NCBI GenBank assembly: GCA_964017185.1
Contig: OZ024869.1
Location: 54,400,761 to 54,464,760, forward strand
Reading direction: 5' to 3'
Length of the DNA stretch: 64,000 nucleotides
From: Rugalucina vietnamica
Taxonomy: Eukaryota; Mollusca; Bivalvia; Lucinida; Lucinidae
A model generated the notes under the pieces. That model saw only the letters and a list, made by a program, of their open reading frames with translations. It had not been told where the DNA came from and made no database searches. The position numbers were made by a program, and so were the translations under genes. Shown piece by piece: positions 22,896-31,261 of the stretch (its first letter is position 1; every line of letters begins with the position of its first letter).

Positions 22896-24914
22896 TTATT
22901 GTTCTAATTGATTGTCAAGATAGAAGGCAAAATCACTAAACCATGAATCAATTTTTATTTTCAAGCACCCTTTCCCGGTTTCAATATTAATGTCCTGCAG
23001 ATTTACTTTTGCAGGCCCAAACAGATCTTCAAATGTGCAGTTTAGGTCCCCAAATCTTGGACCTGTGTTCCTACTAGTGGATGTGAATAGTTCTTCTCCA
23101 GCCTTCGACACTGTAACAGTCTGTACCATGGTCTCTCTTCCTCTAACTGCAAACTCCAACTCCATGCTTGGCACCTTCCCCAGACCTATGTTATCTTCCT
23201 GTGACACTCCCTTGGGCTCATTATTGTTACAGTCTTTTCTTGTCTTACTATCTGGGTCTTTCTCAGTATGTGGCTCAATGTCCAGAGTTCCCTTAGCTTT
23301 TGAATTGACCACTTCCATTTCACCAGTACTAACAGCTTTCTTTCCCGATTGCTCATTCTCTTTAACCTGAATCCCTGAACCTATCTTAACTCCATGTTCC
23401 CTTAGTTTCTTGCATTCATACTCTTGATCCAAGCTGAGAGTAGACTTTCTTTCATTCTTCAATTTGACAGGCGCCCAAACTGGCAATGGAGTCGTTCTCT
23501 TTCTGAACATTCTCCCTGACTGAATATCCTTAACATTTCTGGAATCTTCAGAGCCCATGTCAACCTGTTCCTCATCTAAGTATATCTCAGGATCCTTATC
23601 CAAACTACTATCATCACTGTCGCTATCCTCCTTCTTGTCACTGACTGCTTCCTCAATGTCATTTTCTATGCAACAACTCATCTGGCTTGTACTGGATGCC
23701 TTCAATTCAGTACTCTCTTCTGACTTTTCTGTCTTTCTGCTGTGAAACCGACTCATATGTTGATTGAAGAATCTCTGCTTTGCAAATGTCTTACCACAAG
23801 TCTCACAGTAGACTCTGGCTTCAAGACACTGCGTTAAATGCTTCTTATAAGCCTCTATAGTGCCAATGTGTACTTTGCATAAGTCACAAATGAAGCCGGG
23901 CTGTTTGTGCTTTCTGGGCGTCATCTTTGTTTTTGGTCTGGGTTCTCTATCTCCCATTTTTGATCTGGAAAGAGAACAAACATAATCAGTTAACCATGCT
24001 GGTTTTCTCACTACTCTCCTAGGCCTACCTCCTTGGTCTGCTCTGTCCTCCTGATCTTCCGATTCTGACTCCTCTTCCTCAATGTTTTCTATATCTGAGT
24101 CAGCAAGAACCTCACCTGAATCTTCACCAGGTAATATTTGATCAGCCGCTTTCATTAACCGTTCTATATGTATCGGCTCCAGTGCGCCGTTCCTACCACA
24201 ATTGACCTCATACAGAACATCAGAAAGCGTTTTACTTACTTTGTATGGACCTCGCCAGAATGATGTCCATTTTCTTGAGCATCCGACCAATCTCACAGGA
24301 AATAGGACATACACTGAGTCTCCAGCCTGTATGTTGTCAAATACCAACTTTCGATCATGGTATTTCTTCTGTCTACTTATTGACCTACCAGTTTGTTCTC
24401 TAACAAATGTGTGGGCTCTTTCCATTTTATCCTGCAACTCCCATACCCATTGGTTAGCCGGAATAGCTTTGATTGCAGCTGGCATTTCAAAAGCTATATC
24501 TAGAGGAGTTGTGGTTTCTCTGCCTAGCATAAGTATGTTGGGTGACATACCTGTTGTTTCATTTTCTGTGGCTCTATATGCCATAGTCATATATGGAAGC
24601 AGTTCGTCCCAATCGGAATGGTTTTCATCAACAAACATACTTATCATGGATGCTAGTGTCCGGTTGAACCTTTCAACCATTCCATCCGATTGGGGGTGGT
24701 AGGCAGTAGTTCTCGTTTTCTCAATTTGTAACAACTTGCACATTTCCTTGAACAGTTCACTCTCAAATTGCCTACCTTGGTCCGAATAGATTTTATTTGG
24801 TATTCCAAACTTTGTAACAACTTCTTCTACTACTATTTTCGCAACTGTCCCAGCTTCCATATTGGACATCGGAAAGCATTCAACCCATTTGGTAAAAATA
24901 ATCCTGGACAACAA
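22896..24914 (-). CDS. Gypsy integrase C-terminal half with C2H2 fingers and acidic extension (672 residues)
   Basis: This frame overlaps the first by 35 bases and begins within the integrase core. The remaining catalytic residues are visible: Asp in YSDQG (about residue 44) and Glu in VERFNR (about 80). A chromatin-binding-like or linker region follows to about residue 300. Next come two zinc-finger motifs, C-x2-C-x12-H-x4-C (near 341-361) and C-x2-C-x12-H-x4-H (near 367-388). The last ~280 residues are acidic and Ser/Lys-rich, with no domain I recognise. Zinc fingers and a long acidic tail after integrase are not part of the standard Gypsy layout. They could be an accessory domain specific to a lineage, or a captured host segment. 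The stop at 22896 is natural; the element's 3' LTR is missing beyond it. Confidence 0.8.
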   Translation of the reverse strand: MLSRIIFTKWVECFPMSNMEAGTVAKIVVEEVVTKFGIPNKIYSDQGRQFESELFKEMCKLLQIEKTRTTAYHPQSDGMVERFNRTLASMISMFVDENHSDWDELLPYMTMAYRATENETTGMSPNILMLGRETTTPLDIAFEMPAAIKAIPANQWVWELQDKMERAHTFVREQTGRSISRQKKYHDRKLVFDNIQAGDSVYVLFPVRLVGCSRKWTSFWRGPYKVSKTLSDVLYEVNCGRNGALEPIHIERLMKAADQILPGEDSGEVLADSDIENIEEEESESEDQEDRADQGGRPRRVVRKPAWLTDYVCSLSRSKMGDREPRPKTKMTPRKHKQPGFICDLCKVHIGTIEAYKKHLTQCLEARVYCETCGKTFAKQRFFNQHMSRFHSRKTEKSEESTELKASSTSQMSCCIENDIEEAVSDKKEDSDSDDSSLDKDPEIYLDEEQVDMGSEDSRNVKDIQSGRMFRKRTTPLPVWAPVKLKNERKSTLSLDQEYECKKLREHGVKIGSGIQVKENEQSGKKAVSTGEMEVVNSKAKGTLDIEPHTEKDPDSKTRKDCNNNEPKGVSQEDNIGLGKVPSMELEFAVRGRETMVQTVTVSKAGEELFTSTSRNTGPRFGDLNCTFEDLFGPAKVNLQDINIETGKGCLKIKIDSWFSDFAFYLDNQLEQ

Positions 24915-27900
24915 GAATGTATTTGTTACCTTTGTTTGAGACAGGAAATGGCCCGGCTATATCAACAGCAATTCGTTCCATTGGGAAACCTGAGCGTAAT
25001 ACCTGCATTGGTGCATGCTTCGAAGGTATCGGACCTTTTCTTCTGCGACACTTGTCACAACCTGCTACATATATGCTCACATCATTTCTCATACCTGGCC
25101 AATAGTATCTCTGCCTTAATTTGTTTAAGGATTTCCTAACACCAAGATGACCAGATGGCTTTATATCATGTGCATATCTAAGCACTGTACGCCTCTGAGA
25201 CAGTGGTAATATAGCTTGCCACCAAACTATATCCGTGCCCAGTACCTCAAATCTCCTTACTACTAAATCATCTCTTACCTCAAGTCTCGGCCACTCTAGC
25301 CAAAGACATTTAAGGAAGTAACTGGCTTCTGAAATCTCTGTGTGTTTAGGTCTCTTCCCTTCGAGTATCCAGGACTTAAGTCTCTTTATATCATCACTCT
25401 CCTCCTGTAACTTATGTATGTCTACCTGGTCGCCATCGTTATTTTGAGCAGATACCTGGTGTATAACAGTACCTGAGATATCTGTTCCTGCAGAAGTCAT
25501 GCCGCATTGTCTACAAGGGATCCTACTAAGCCCATCTGCGTTTCTGTGAACTCTCCCAGGTCTGTGTTCAATCTTGAATTCATATGACGAGAGTGTCTCT
25601 AGCCATCTGGCTATTTGACCTTCCGGATTCTTGAACTTCATTAGCCAACGGAGACTTCCATGATCTGTCCTTACTGTGAATGCTCTGCCATATAAGTAAT
25701 GGCGGAAATACTTAACAAAGTTTATCACGGCCAGAAGCTCTTTTCGAGTAACGCAATAGCGTCGTTCTGACTTGGTCAAGGTTCTGCTCGCATAAGCAAT
25801 CACATGTTCTTTCCCTTCAATTTTCTGCGACAAAACCGCTCCGATAGCCTGGTCACTAGCGTCCGTATCTAGAATGAATGGCTTTGTGAAATCCGGATGT
25901 GCTAAAATTGGAGACGAAACCATTTTCTCCTTCAATGTCTCAAATGCAGCATTGCATTCCTCTGTCCATAGAAACTTTTGATTCTTCTCGGTCAACTTGT
26001 GTAATGGCTTAGAGATCTCTGCAAACTTTGGTATAAATCGTCTGTAGTAGCTACAGAAACCGAGAAATGAACGCACTTCATGAAGTGATTCTGGCCTTGG
26101 CCACTCTCTCACTGCCTGTGTCTTCTTTGGGTCAGTTTGAATTCCCTCACCTGATATCACATGACCGAGGAAGTCCACTCGCTTGGCAAAGAGCTGGCAT
26201 TTTCGTGGTTTCAGTTTTAGTCCTGCCTCATGAAGCTTCTGTAGAACTTCGTCTAAATTCCGAATCATGTCATCGAAAGTTTTTCCAACGACAATTATAT
26301 CGTCCAAATAGATAAGACAAATTTGCCAATTAAGACCAGCAAGTACGGTTTCCATTAACCGTTCGAACGTAGCCGGGGCGTTACAAAGCCCAAACGGCAT
26401 CGTTTTGAACTCGAATAATCCCCGTCTGGATACAAATGCCGTCTTTGCCCTATCAGCTTCATCAACTTCCACTTGCCAATAACCAGAATTGAGGTCAAGG
26501 CAAGAAAACCACCCGGCTCCTGACAACTGATCTAGCGCTGCATCGATTCTTGGCAGTGGATAGGCGTCCTTCACTGTGATGTCATTAAGTTTCCTGTAAT
26601 CCACGCAGAAGCGCTTTGATCCGTCTTTCTTCGTGACCATGACAATGCCACTTGCCCAGGGACTAAAAGATGGTTGTATGACATCCTTCTTTAACATCTC
26701 ATCTATCTGCTTATCGGCTTCTACATTCATGTGAACCGGTAAACGCCTCAGTGGCTGCTTAATTGGGCAATTTTCTCCGGTGTTGATTTTGTGTCTGATG
26801 ATGCCAGTGCGTCCTAAATCTTCATCTGTTTTCGAAAATGTTGACTCATGCTTAATCAACAATTTCGCTACCTGCTTCTGTTGCTTTACTGTAAGACCAT
26901 CGGCTGTTCGAGTGTACAGGTCTTGGAGATGTTCCGGCAACGATGCAGTGGACGAGGATTTCCCTGTCTTGTCAATAATGTTGTGAACATTCGAAACGAA
27001 ACTTAGATTTGCTATATGTGTTCCGGGGAAAAGGGTTGCATCTTCCTGTCCGAAATTAACAATCCTGACGGGCACTTTATCTCTAGCTTCAACAAGAGCC
27101 TTGGCTACCATCCCTTTTCCTGCCATGAAGCTCTTCTCATTAGGTTCAATTATGCCCAATTTACTTGATTGAAAAGGCGAAACATTCACCTTGCCTTCTA
27201 TAATGGCCTCAGACATAGAAGGTATTCTAACTGTTTCCGAAACACTAATTCTGTAACACCCTATTTTCCCATCAACACTCAACTTGCATATTCTTCCTTT
27301 AACAGTTAAAATGTCCCTGTTCATATCCAGTGTACAGTTATTCTTCTTGAGGAAATCTAGTCCAAGGATGCCATCCACGTCAATATCAGCTACCACCATT
27401 TCCGTCAAGCACTGTATGCCATTTACGTCTACCATGACCTGTACTTTGCCCTTCACATCTATTGGGTTGCCAGATGCTGTGTACACCTCCGATTGAAATG
27501 GCTGTAGCATCATAGAACTGTTCTGACTCAACACGTCCCAGGCCTTGATTGATAATATTGACAGCGTTGCACCTGTATCGACCAAAAATTCTGAAGGAAC
27601 AGAATTTACTTTGCAGTCAAGGTAGAGTCCTGAGCTCTTGCTTGCTACAAACTTTGATTGATGCTTCTCATTTTCTTCTTTTGGCTTTTCGTCTTGTGGT
27701 TTCTGTTCATTCAAAGGACAGGCCCATTTCAAATGGTCTTCTGAGCCACAAATATAGCATTTACGTTTCTCCCTTGGAACGTAATTTCTATCTTGCTGCC
27801 CTGGGTATCTTCGTCTATACCCCGTATTACGACCTGGAGGCTGTGGCTGTCTATCCTGCTGTCGTAAAGTCTGCATAGATGTTTGCAGTTCTGCCAATGA

Positions 27901-28941
27901 CTTCTGTAGGTGGGACAGCTTTTCTTCAAAGTTAACTTGAGCTGTGTCTTGAGATTTGCTATCGTCTCCCTTCTCTGATGTTGCTCTCAAAAAGCCTTGT
28001 CCTTCTAAATGTTTCTTTTCGGCTCTATTATAGGCTTCAAGTTCAACAGCATGGCGTATGGCATCATTCAGATCCACAGGCCGGGCCTGTTTTACGCGAA
28101 TACGCATATCCGAAGAAACTAAGGCATCAATAAACTGTTCTTTTGAAAGTGTTTCACGGAGATCAGATGGAGCTGTCGGATATGCCAAATTGGTCAATCT
28201 TCGTATATCTTGGCCAAGCTCTGAAAGCGATTCAGTTGCTTTCTGACGCCTTTCTCTCAACTGAACCCTGTATAGCTCTGTTTGGTTGGGTGGAGCGAAC
28301 CTTTCTTGAAGTGCCTTCGCCAGCTCTGAATAGTCATGTGTTCTGGATGACAGGTTGCCGAACACCCCTTGCGCTTGTCCTCTCAAAGACACTGCCAAAT
28401 ATAATCCCTTTTCCCTGTTTGTCCACCCATTGATTTCTGCACAAGCATCAAAATGTGCTCTGTAATCAGTCCAGCTGACTGATCCGTCAAATGTCGCTGG
28501 CTTCAGTTTTACACCACTTTTGCTACCCAGTTTTGACGAGGGCTCCTGAGCTTGATCTGGCTGACTAGGTGCTGGAGCAGCTGGTGTTGATGTTAAGGGT
28601 TGACTCTCTCTACCAATTGTACCACACTCTGCCCCCAATATACTACTCTCATCATATGTATATAGATGTGGAGGTTCACGAAAGGATACATGCTCCCTTC
28701 GACCCCTAGGTATGTCAGGCAACTGCCTACGCGGGCGCTCAGCATCCCTACGTACCTCACTACTTTGCTCACCTGCGTCAGCATGTTCTTCGGCCACCTC
28801 CATGGCTCGCAACTCGCTCTCAAGGTTATGCAGCTCATTCTGCAGCAGACTAAGCTCAGTTTTCTTCCTCATAACCTCTATGCGCTTACCTAGCGTTTCC
28901 ATCGAAACGTTTAGCCTTGCATTGGTATTAGACTCCATCAT
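24880..28941 (-). CDS. Gypsy gag-pol polyprotein, first frame (1353 residues, ends inside integrase)
   Basis: The frame starts at the first ATG after the LTR and leader. The N-terminus is Glu/Leu-rich and probably coiled-coil (about residues 20-60), followed by a gag capsid-like region (about 150-320). A CCHC zinc knuckle (CYICGSEDHLKWAC) lies near 393-406. An aspartic protease motif, VDTGAT, lies near residue 455, and the RT catalytic YLDD near 879. RNase H begins near 1020 with DTDASD. The integrase HHCC zinc-binding region (HLGV...CDKC) spans about 1258-1305, and the first integrase catalytic Asp (AVDIAG) is near 1325. The frame then breaks at a run of five T and ends a few codons later, while the homologous continuation lies in the overlapping frame. 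All catalytic motifs seen are intact, which suggests a fairly young copy. Confidence 0.88.
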   Translation of the reverse strand: MMESNTNARLNVSMETLGKRIEVMRKKTELSLLQNELHNLESELRAMEVAEEHADAGEQSSEVRRDAERPRRQLPDIPRGRREHVSFREPPHLYTYDESSILGAECGTIGRESQPLTSTPAAPAPSQPDQAQEPSSKLGSKSGVKLKPATFDGSVSWTDYRAHFDACAEINGWTNREKGLYLAVSLRGQAQGVFGNLSSRTHDYSELAKALQERFAPPNQTELYRVQLRERRQKATESLSELGQDIRRLTNLAYPTAPSDLRETLSKEQFIDALVSSDMRIRVKQARPVDLNDAIRHAVELEAYNRAEKKHLEGQGFLRATSEKGDDSKSQDTAQVNFEEKLSHLQKSLAELQTSMQTLRQQDRQPQPPGRNTGYRRRYPGQQDRNYVPREKRKCYICGSEDHLKWACPLNEQKPQDEKPKEENEKHQSKFVASKSSGLYLDCKVNSVPSEFLVDTGATLSILSIKAWDVLSQNSSMMLQPFQSEVYTASGNPIDVKGKVQVMVDVNGIQCLTEMVVADIDVDGILGLDFLKKNNCTLDMNRDILTVKGRICKLSVDGKIGCYRISVSETVRIPSMSEAIIEGKVNVSPFQSSKLGIIEPNEKSFMAGKGMVAKALVEARDKVPVRIVNFGQEDATLFPGTHIANLSFVSNVHNIIDKTGKSSSTASLPEHLQDLYTRTADGLTVKQQKQVAKLLIKHESTFSKTDEDLGRTGIIRHKINTGENCPIKQPLRRLPVHMNVEADKQIDEMLKKDVIQPSFSPWASGIVMVTKKDGSKRFCVDYRKLNDITVKDAYPLPRIDAALDQLSGAGWFSCLDLNSGYWQVEVDEADRAKTAFVSRRGLFEFKTMPFGLCNAPATFERLMETVLAGLNWQICLIYLDDIIVVGKTFDDMIRNLDEVLQKLHEAGLKLKPRKCQLFAKRVDFLGHVISGEGIQTDPKKTQAVREWPRPESLHEVRSFLGFCSYYRRFIPKFAEISKPLHKLTEKNQKFLWTEECNAAFETLKEKMVSSPILAHPDFTKPFILDTDASDQAIGAVLSQKIEGKEHVIAYASRTLTKSERRYCVTRKELLAVINFVKYFRHYLYGRAFTVRTDHGSLRWLMKFKNPEGQIARWLETLSSYEFKIEHRPGRVHRNADGLSRIPCRQCGMTSAGTDISGTVIHQVSAQNNDGDQVDIHKLQEESDDIKRLKSWILEGKRPKHTEISEASYFLKCLWLEWPRLEVRDDLVVRRFEVLGTDIVWWQAILPLSQRRTVLRYAHDIKPSGHLGVRKSLNKLRQRYYWPGMRNDVSIYVAGCDKCRRRKGPIPSKHAPMQVLRSGFPMERIAVDIAGPFPVSNKGNKYILVVQDYFYQMG

Positions 28942-28990
28942 TTATGTGTTTAAGGGTCCGTGACAGAACTAGAGTCTATCAAAAATCTCA

Positions 28991-29005
28991 CCTTTGCTGC
29001 CACCA
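28991..29005 (-). promoter_or_regulatory. Candidate primer-binding site of the Gypsy element
   Basis: TGGTGGCAGCAAAGG on the minus strand starts four bases after the LTR end. A TGG start just inside the LTR is the expected arrangement for tRNA 3'-CCA pairing. I cannot say which tRNA. Confidence 0.4.
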
Positions 29006-29009
29006 AAAT

Positions 29010-30069
29010 TGTAACGAAATATCTGTGAATTAACTCCGAGCGGTCACTACTTGTGTACTACTTAATGTGGCTCGGGCAGCTATTTCTCCAGGGCTGCCAA
29101 AGCCTTATACAATAATCAAGAAATACATGACAATTGATATGAAAGATAGATATATTAATTTTCCTTTGGGCTACTTTGCCTAATGATTATTACTAATGAT
29201 TTGAAAAATGATTAGTTTTGGCCAAAGAATCAAGAGGAATTAGCATTACATGTAAGCATGGGCAATTTATAATGACAACTATGTTCCAGCTCCCTTTCTC
29301 AGCGCCCTTGACTTTTACCTATTTCTACCACAGAGACCTAGCGCTGCCTCTGGACACACAGTCAGCTACCCGAGCTCTAATAGCAATCTGATGTATATCC
29401 CTCTCGGTAAAGCGAGGCTTCACAAAGAACACGGGATTACAATCTGTTGCTATTCTGGCCCAAAGTACCTGAACTGATTAGTCCCAAGATACCTGTCTTC
29501 CAGCTCTCAAACTTAGAGCTGCAGATCGAGTAACACAGCAACCAACCCGAGCACTAATAGTAGACTACTATCTCGCCCTCTCCGTACAGCTAGGCTACAC
29601 TCAGAGAACTCGGGAAGATAGTTTGTTACTATTTCGGCCTAAAGTCCGTTACCTGTTACTCTGTCAGTAATTAATCAATGTTACCCCTTCAGGCCTCAAG
29701 CACAAACTGAACAGCGAACGGTCTTGCACTCGCCTTATATACCCGTTCCGGCACGTGCGCCACTGGATTGGTCCATTTCAATGGGCTAGTCTATTCCTAA
29801 AAATTGCATGGGTAAATCAGGTGCAAATAGCGATTCCTTAATAAATCGCCTTGTGTGACGAATTTAACGGGGAAATTGGGCAAATCTATGTTATTTTGTA
29901 TGCCGAATCCTCAAATATGATTGAAAATGGAATAATCGGTATTACAAACCTTCAGTATCCAGTAAAACTTCCTTAGCAACCGATTTATATTGAGAAAATA
30001 AGCGTGGTAAGGCAACTTGCGTAATTAACTATAACTGCAACTGCAGATTTGAAAAATCAATTTGTCACA
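29010..30069 (-). repeat. LTR of the Gypsy element
   Basis: Bounded on the minus strand by TGTGACAAATTG and ...TTTCGTTACA, i.e. the TG...CA ends expected of an LTR. It is about 1060 bases and lies immediately before the leader and gag start. Two related segments of roughly 110 bases (about 29370-29475 and 29540-29650) form an internal duplication. The partner LTR is not in the window, so the borders rest on the terminal dinucleotides and the leader only. Confidence 0.6.
29734..29741 (-). promoter_or_regulatory. LTR promoter TATA box
   Basis: TATATAAG on the minus strand inside the LTR. An initiator-like TTCAGTTTG follows about 30 bases downstream (29711-29703), the spacing expected for a Pol II core promoter that starts transcription toward gag. 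Confidence 0.5.
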
Positions 30070-30089
30070 ATAAGTCACAGTGGCCACAG

Positions 30090-30720
30090 ACCAATAACCA
30101 TTTTGGGGTCAAACGTTTAAGCCTACTATCTCATAATGTGAAAGAAATGTGTTAATATTACAATTTTGTGTAAAGATATAAGCCAAAATCACTGAACCAT
30201 GAAATTAGGTCAACGTGACCTATAACTACTAAGGGGTCAAAAGTCTGGTCATATTCACTCAATGTGAAAGAATTATGTTCATTTAGCAATTGAGTGTCAA
30301 GATTTAAGGTGAAATCACTGAACCATAAAATTAGCATACATGTGATGAGTTTGAAAGTGGAATCAGGGAGATTTTTCTTTCATTTCAGGGAGGTTTTTGA
30401 AAAATGTATAGATTATATTAGAAAATTCTTGGTTCATTTCAGGGAGGTTTTGAAATTTTCTTGAAAAAGGGGGGTATGTTAGACAAATTCTAGATCATTT
30501 TATCGCTCATTTCCTGGAGTCTCCCTGATGATGAGGGAGGTATCACGTGTATGAATTAGGTCAAAGTTACCTATAACTACTTTGGTGTCAAAGGTCTGAT
30601 CATACTCATAATGTGAAAAAGGTACATGTATATTCATATAACATGTCGAGTTATATGAATACATATGTATGTCGAGATATAAGGTAAAATCACTAGACCA
30701 TGGAAATTATTTCAACTCAA
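30090..30720. repeat. ~115-bp tandem repeat, interrupted by a MITE
   Basis: Units share AATGTGAAAGAA, AAAATCACTGAACCATGAAA, TTAGGTCAACGTGACCTATA and GGGGTCAAAAGTCTG. About three units are seen. A related scrap is at 17550-17600. Confidence 0.6.
30335..30553. mobile_element. MITE inside the tandem repeat
   Basis: CATACATGTGATGA ... TATCACGTGTATG inverted ends, flanked by AATTAG at 30329-30334 and 30554-30559. Internal CATTTCAGGGAGGTTTT repeats. Confidence 0.6.
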
Positions 30721-31261
30721 TCTAACCTTCATGATACACAGAAGACGGACAAAACATCTTCCTAAGTTACTTCTATGTAGCAATAATAATCTTTTTAATG
30801 TGTTGGATACATTTTGACCTCTAGCCTCACTCCTGGCTGGGACCCAGAGGTCAGATATCGTATTACCTACTGAGCACCTATGATCCCAGCAGCTATGAGC
30901 AATGTATGGATTCTTTATAAGTTGCTGTGAAGACTTCTACAGAACTATACTACAGAACAGTCGATTTTGGCAGTATTCTATATTTTAACCTCTATCCCCA
31001 CCCAGGGATTTGAAACCCGACACTACAGGGTACTCTATGGTCCAAGTATGAATGCTCTCTGATCAACGATTGTTTAGATATAGACTACTATATACCACAG
31101 AAAAGCCATGGTGTTATAGATTTTACCCTCTAGTCCCAGCTCTTGGCATGGACCAAGAGGTCTTATGGCTTAGAATGAAAGTCAAACATACAGGATATCC
31201 ATGCTCTTAGTATGAATGCTGTCTGGTGAGTGGTTAAGATATGGGCTTCTAGCAAAGTATA
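30721..31261. other. Imperfect ~150-bp repeats, unassigned
   Basis: ATTTTGACCTCTAGCC/ATTTTAACCTCTATCC/ATTTTACCCTCTAGTC recur near 30810, 30983 and 31121, followed each time by CCCAG...GGACC-like text. No gene. Confidence 0.4.

Larger units (their letters stand above)
22896..30069 (-). mobile_element. Gypsy-type (Metaviridae) LTR retrotransposon, one LTR, 3' end missing
   Basis: In minus-strand order the element has an LTR (30069-29010), a short leader with a primer-binding-site-like stretch, a gag-pol frame (28941-24880), then a second frame (24914-22896) that continues integrase and adds a zinc-finger and acidic tail. The domain order gag, protease, RT, RNase H, integrase is that of Gypsy elements. 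No second copy of the LTR terminus is found below 22896; about 45 bases later the sequence changes to a minus-strand LINE fragment. The element is therefore truncated and also has one frame break, and cannot be autonomous as read. Confidence 0.88.

Noticed and set aside
24202-24702. Plus-strand frame of 166 codons opposite the Gypsy pol
   Set aside because: It is antisense to the conserved integrase region and has no domain features of its own.
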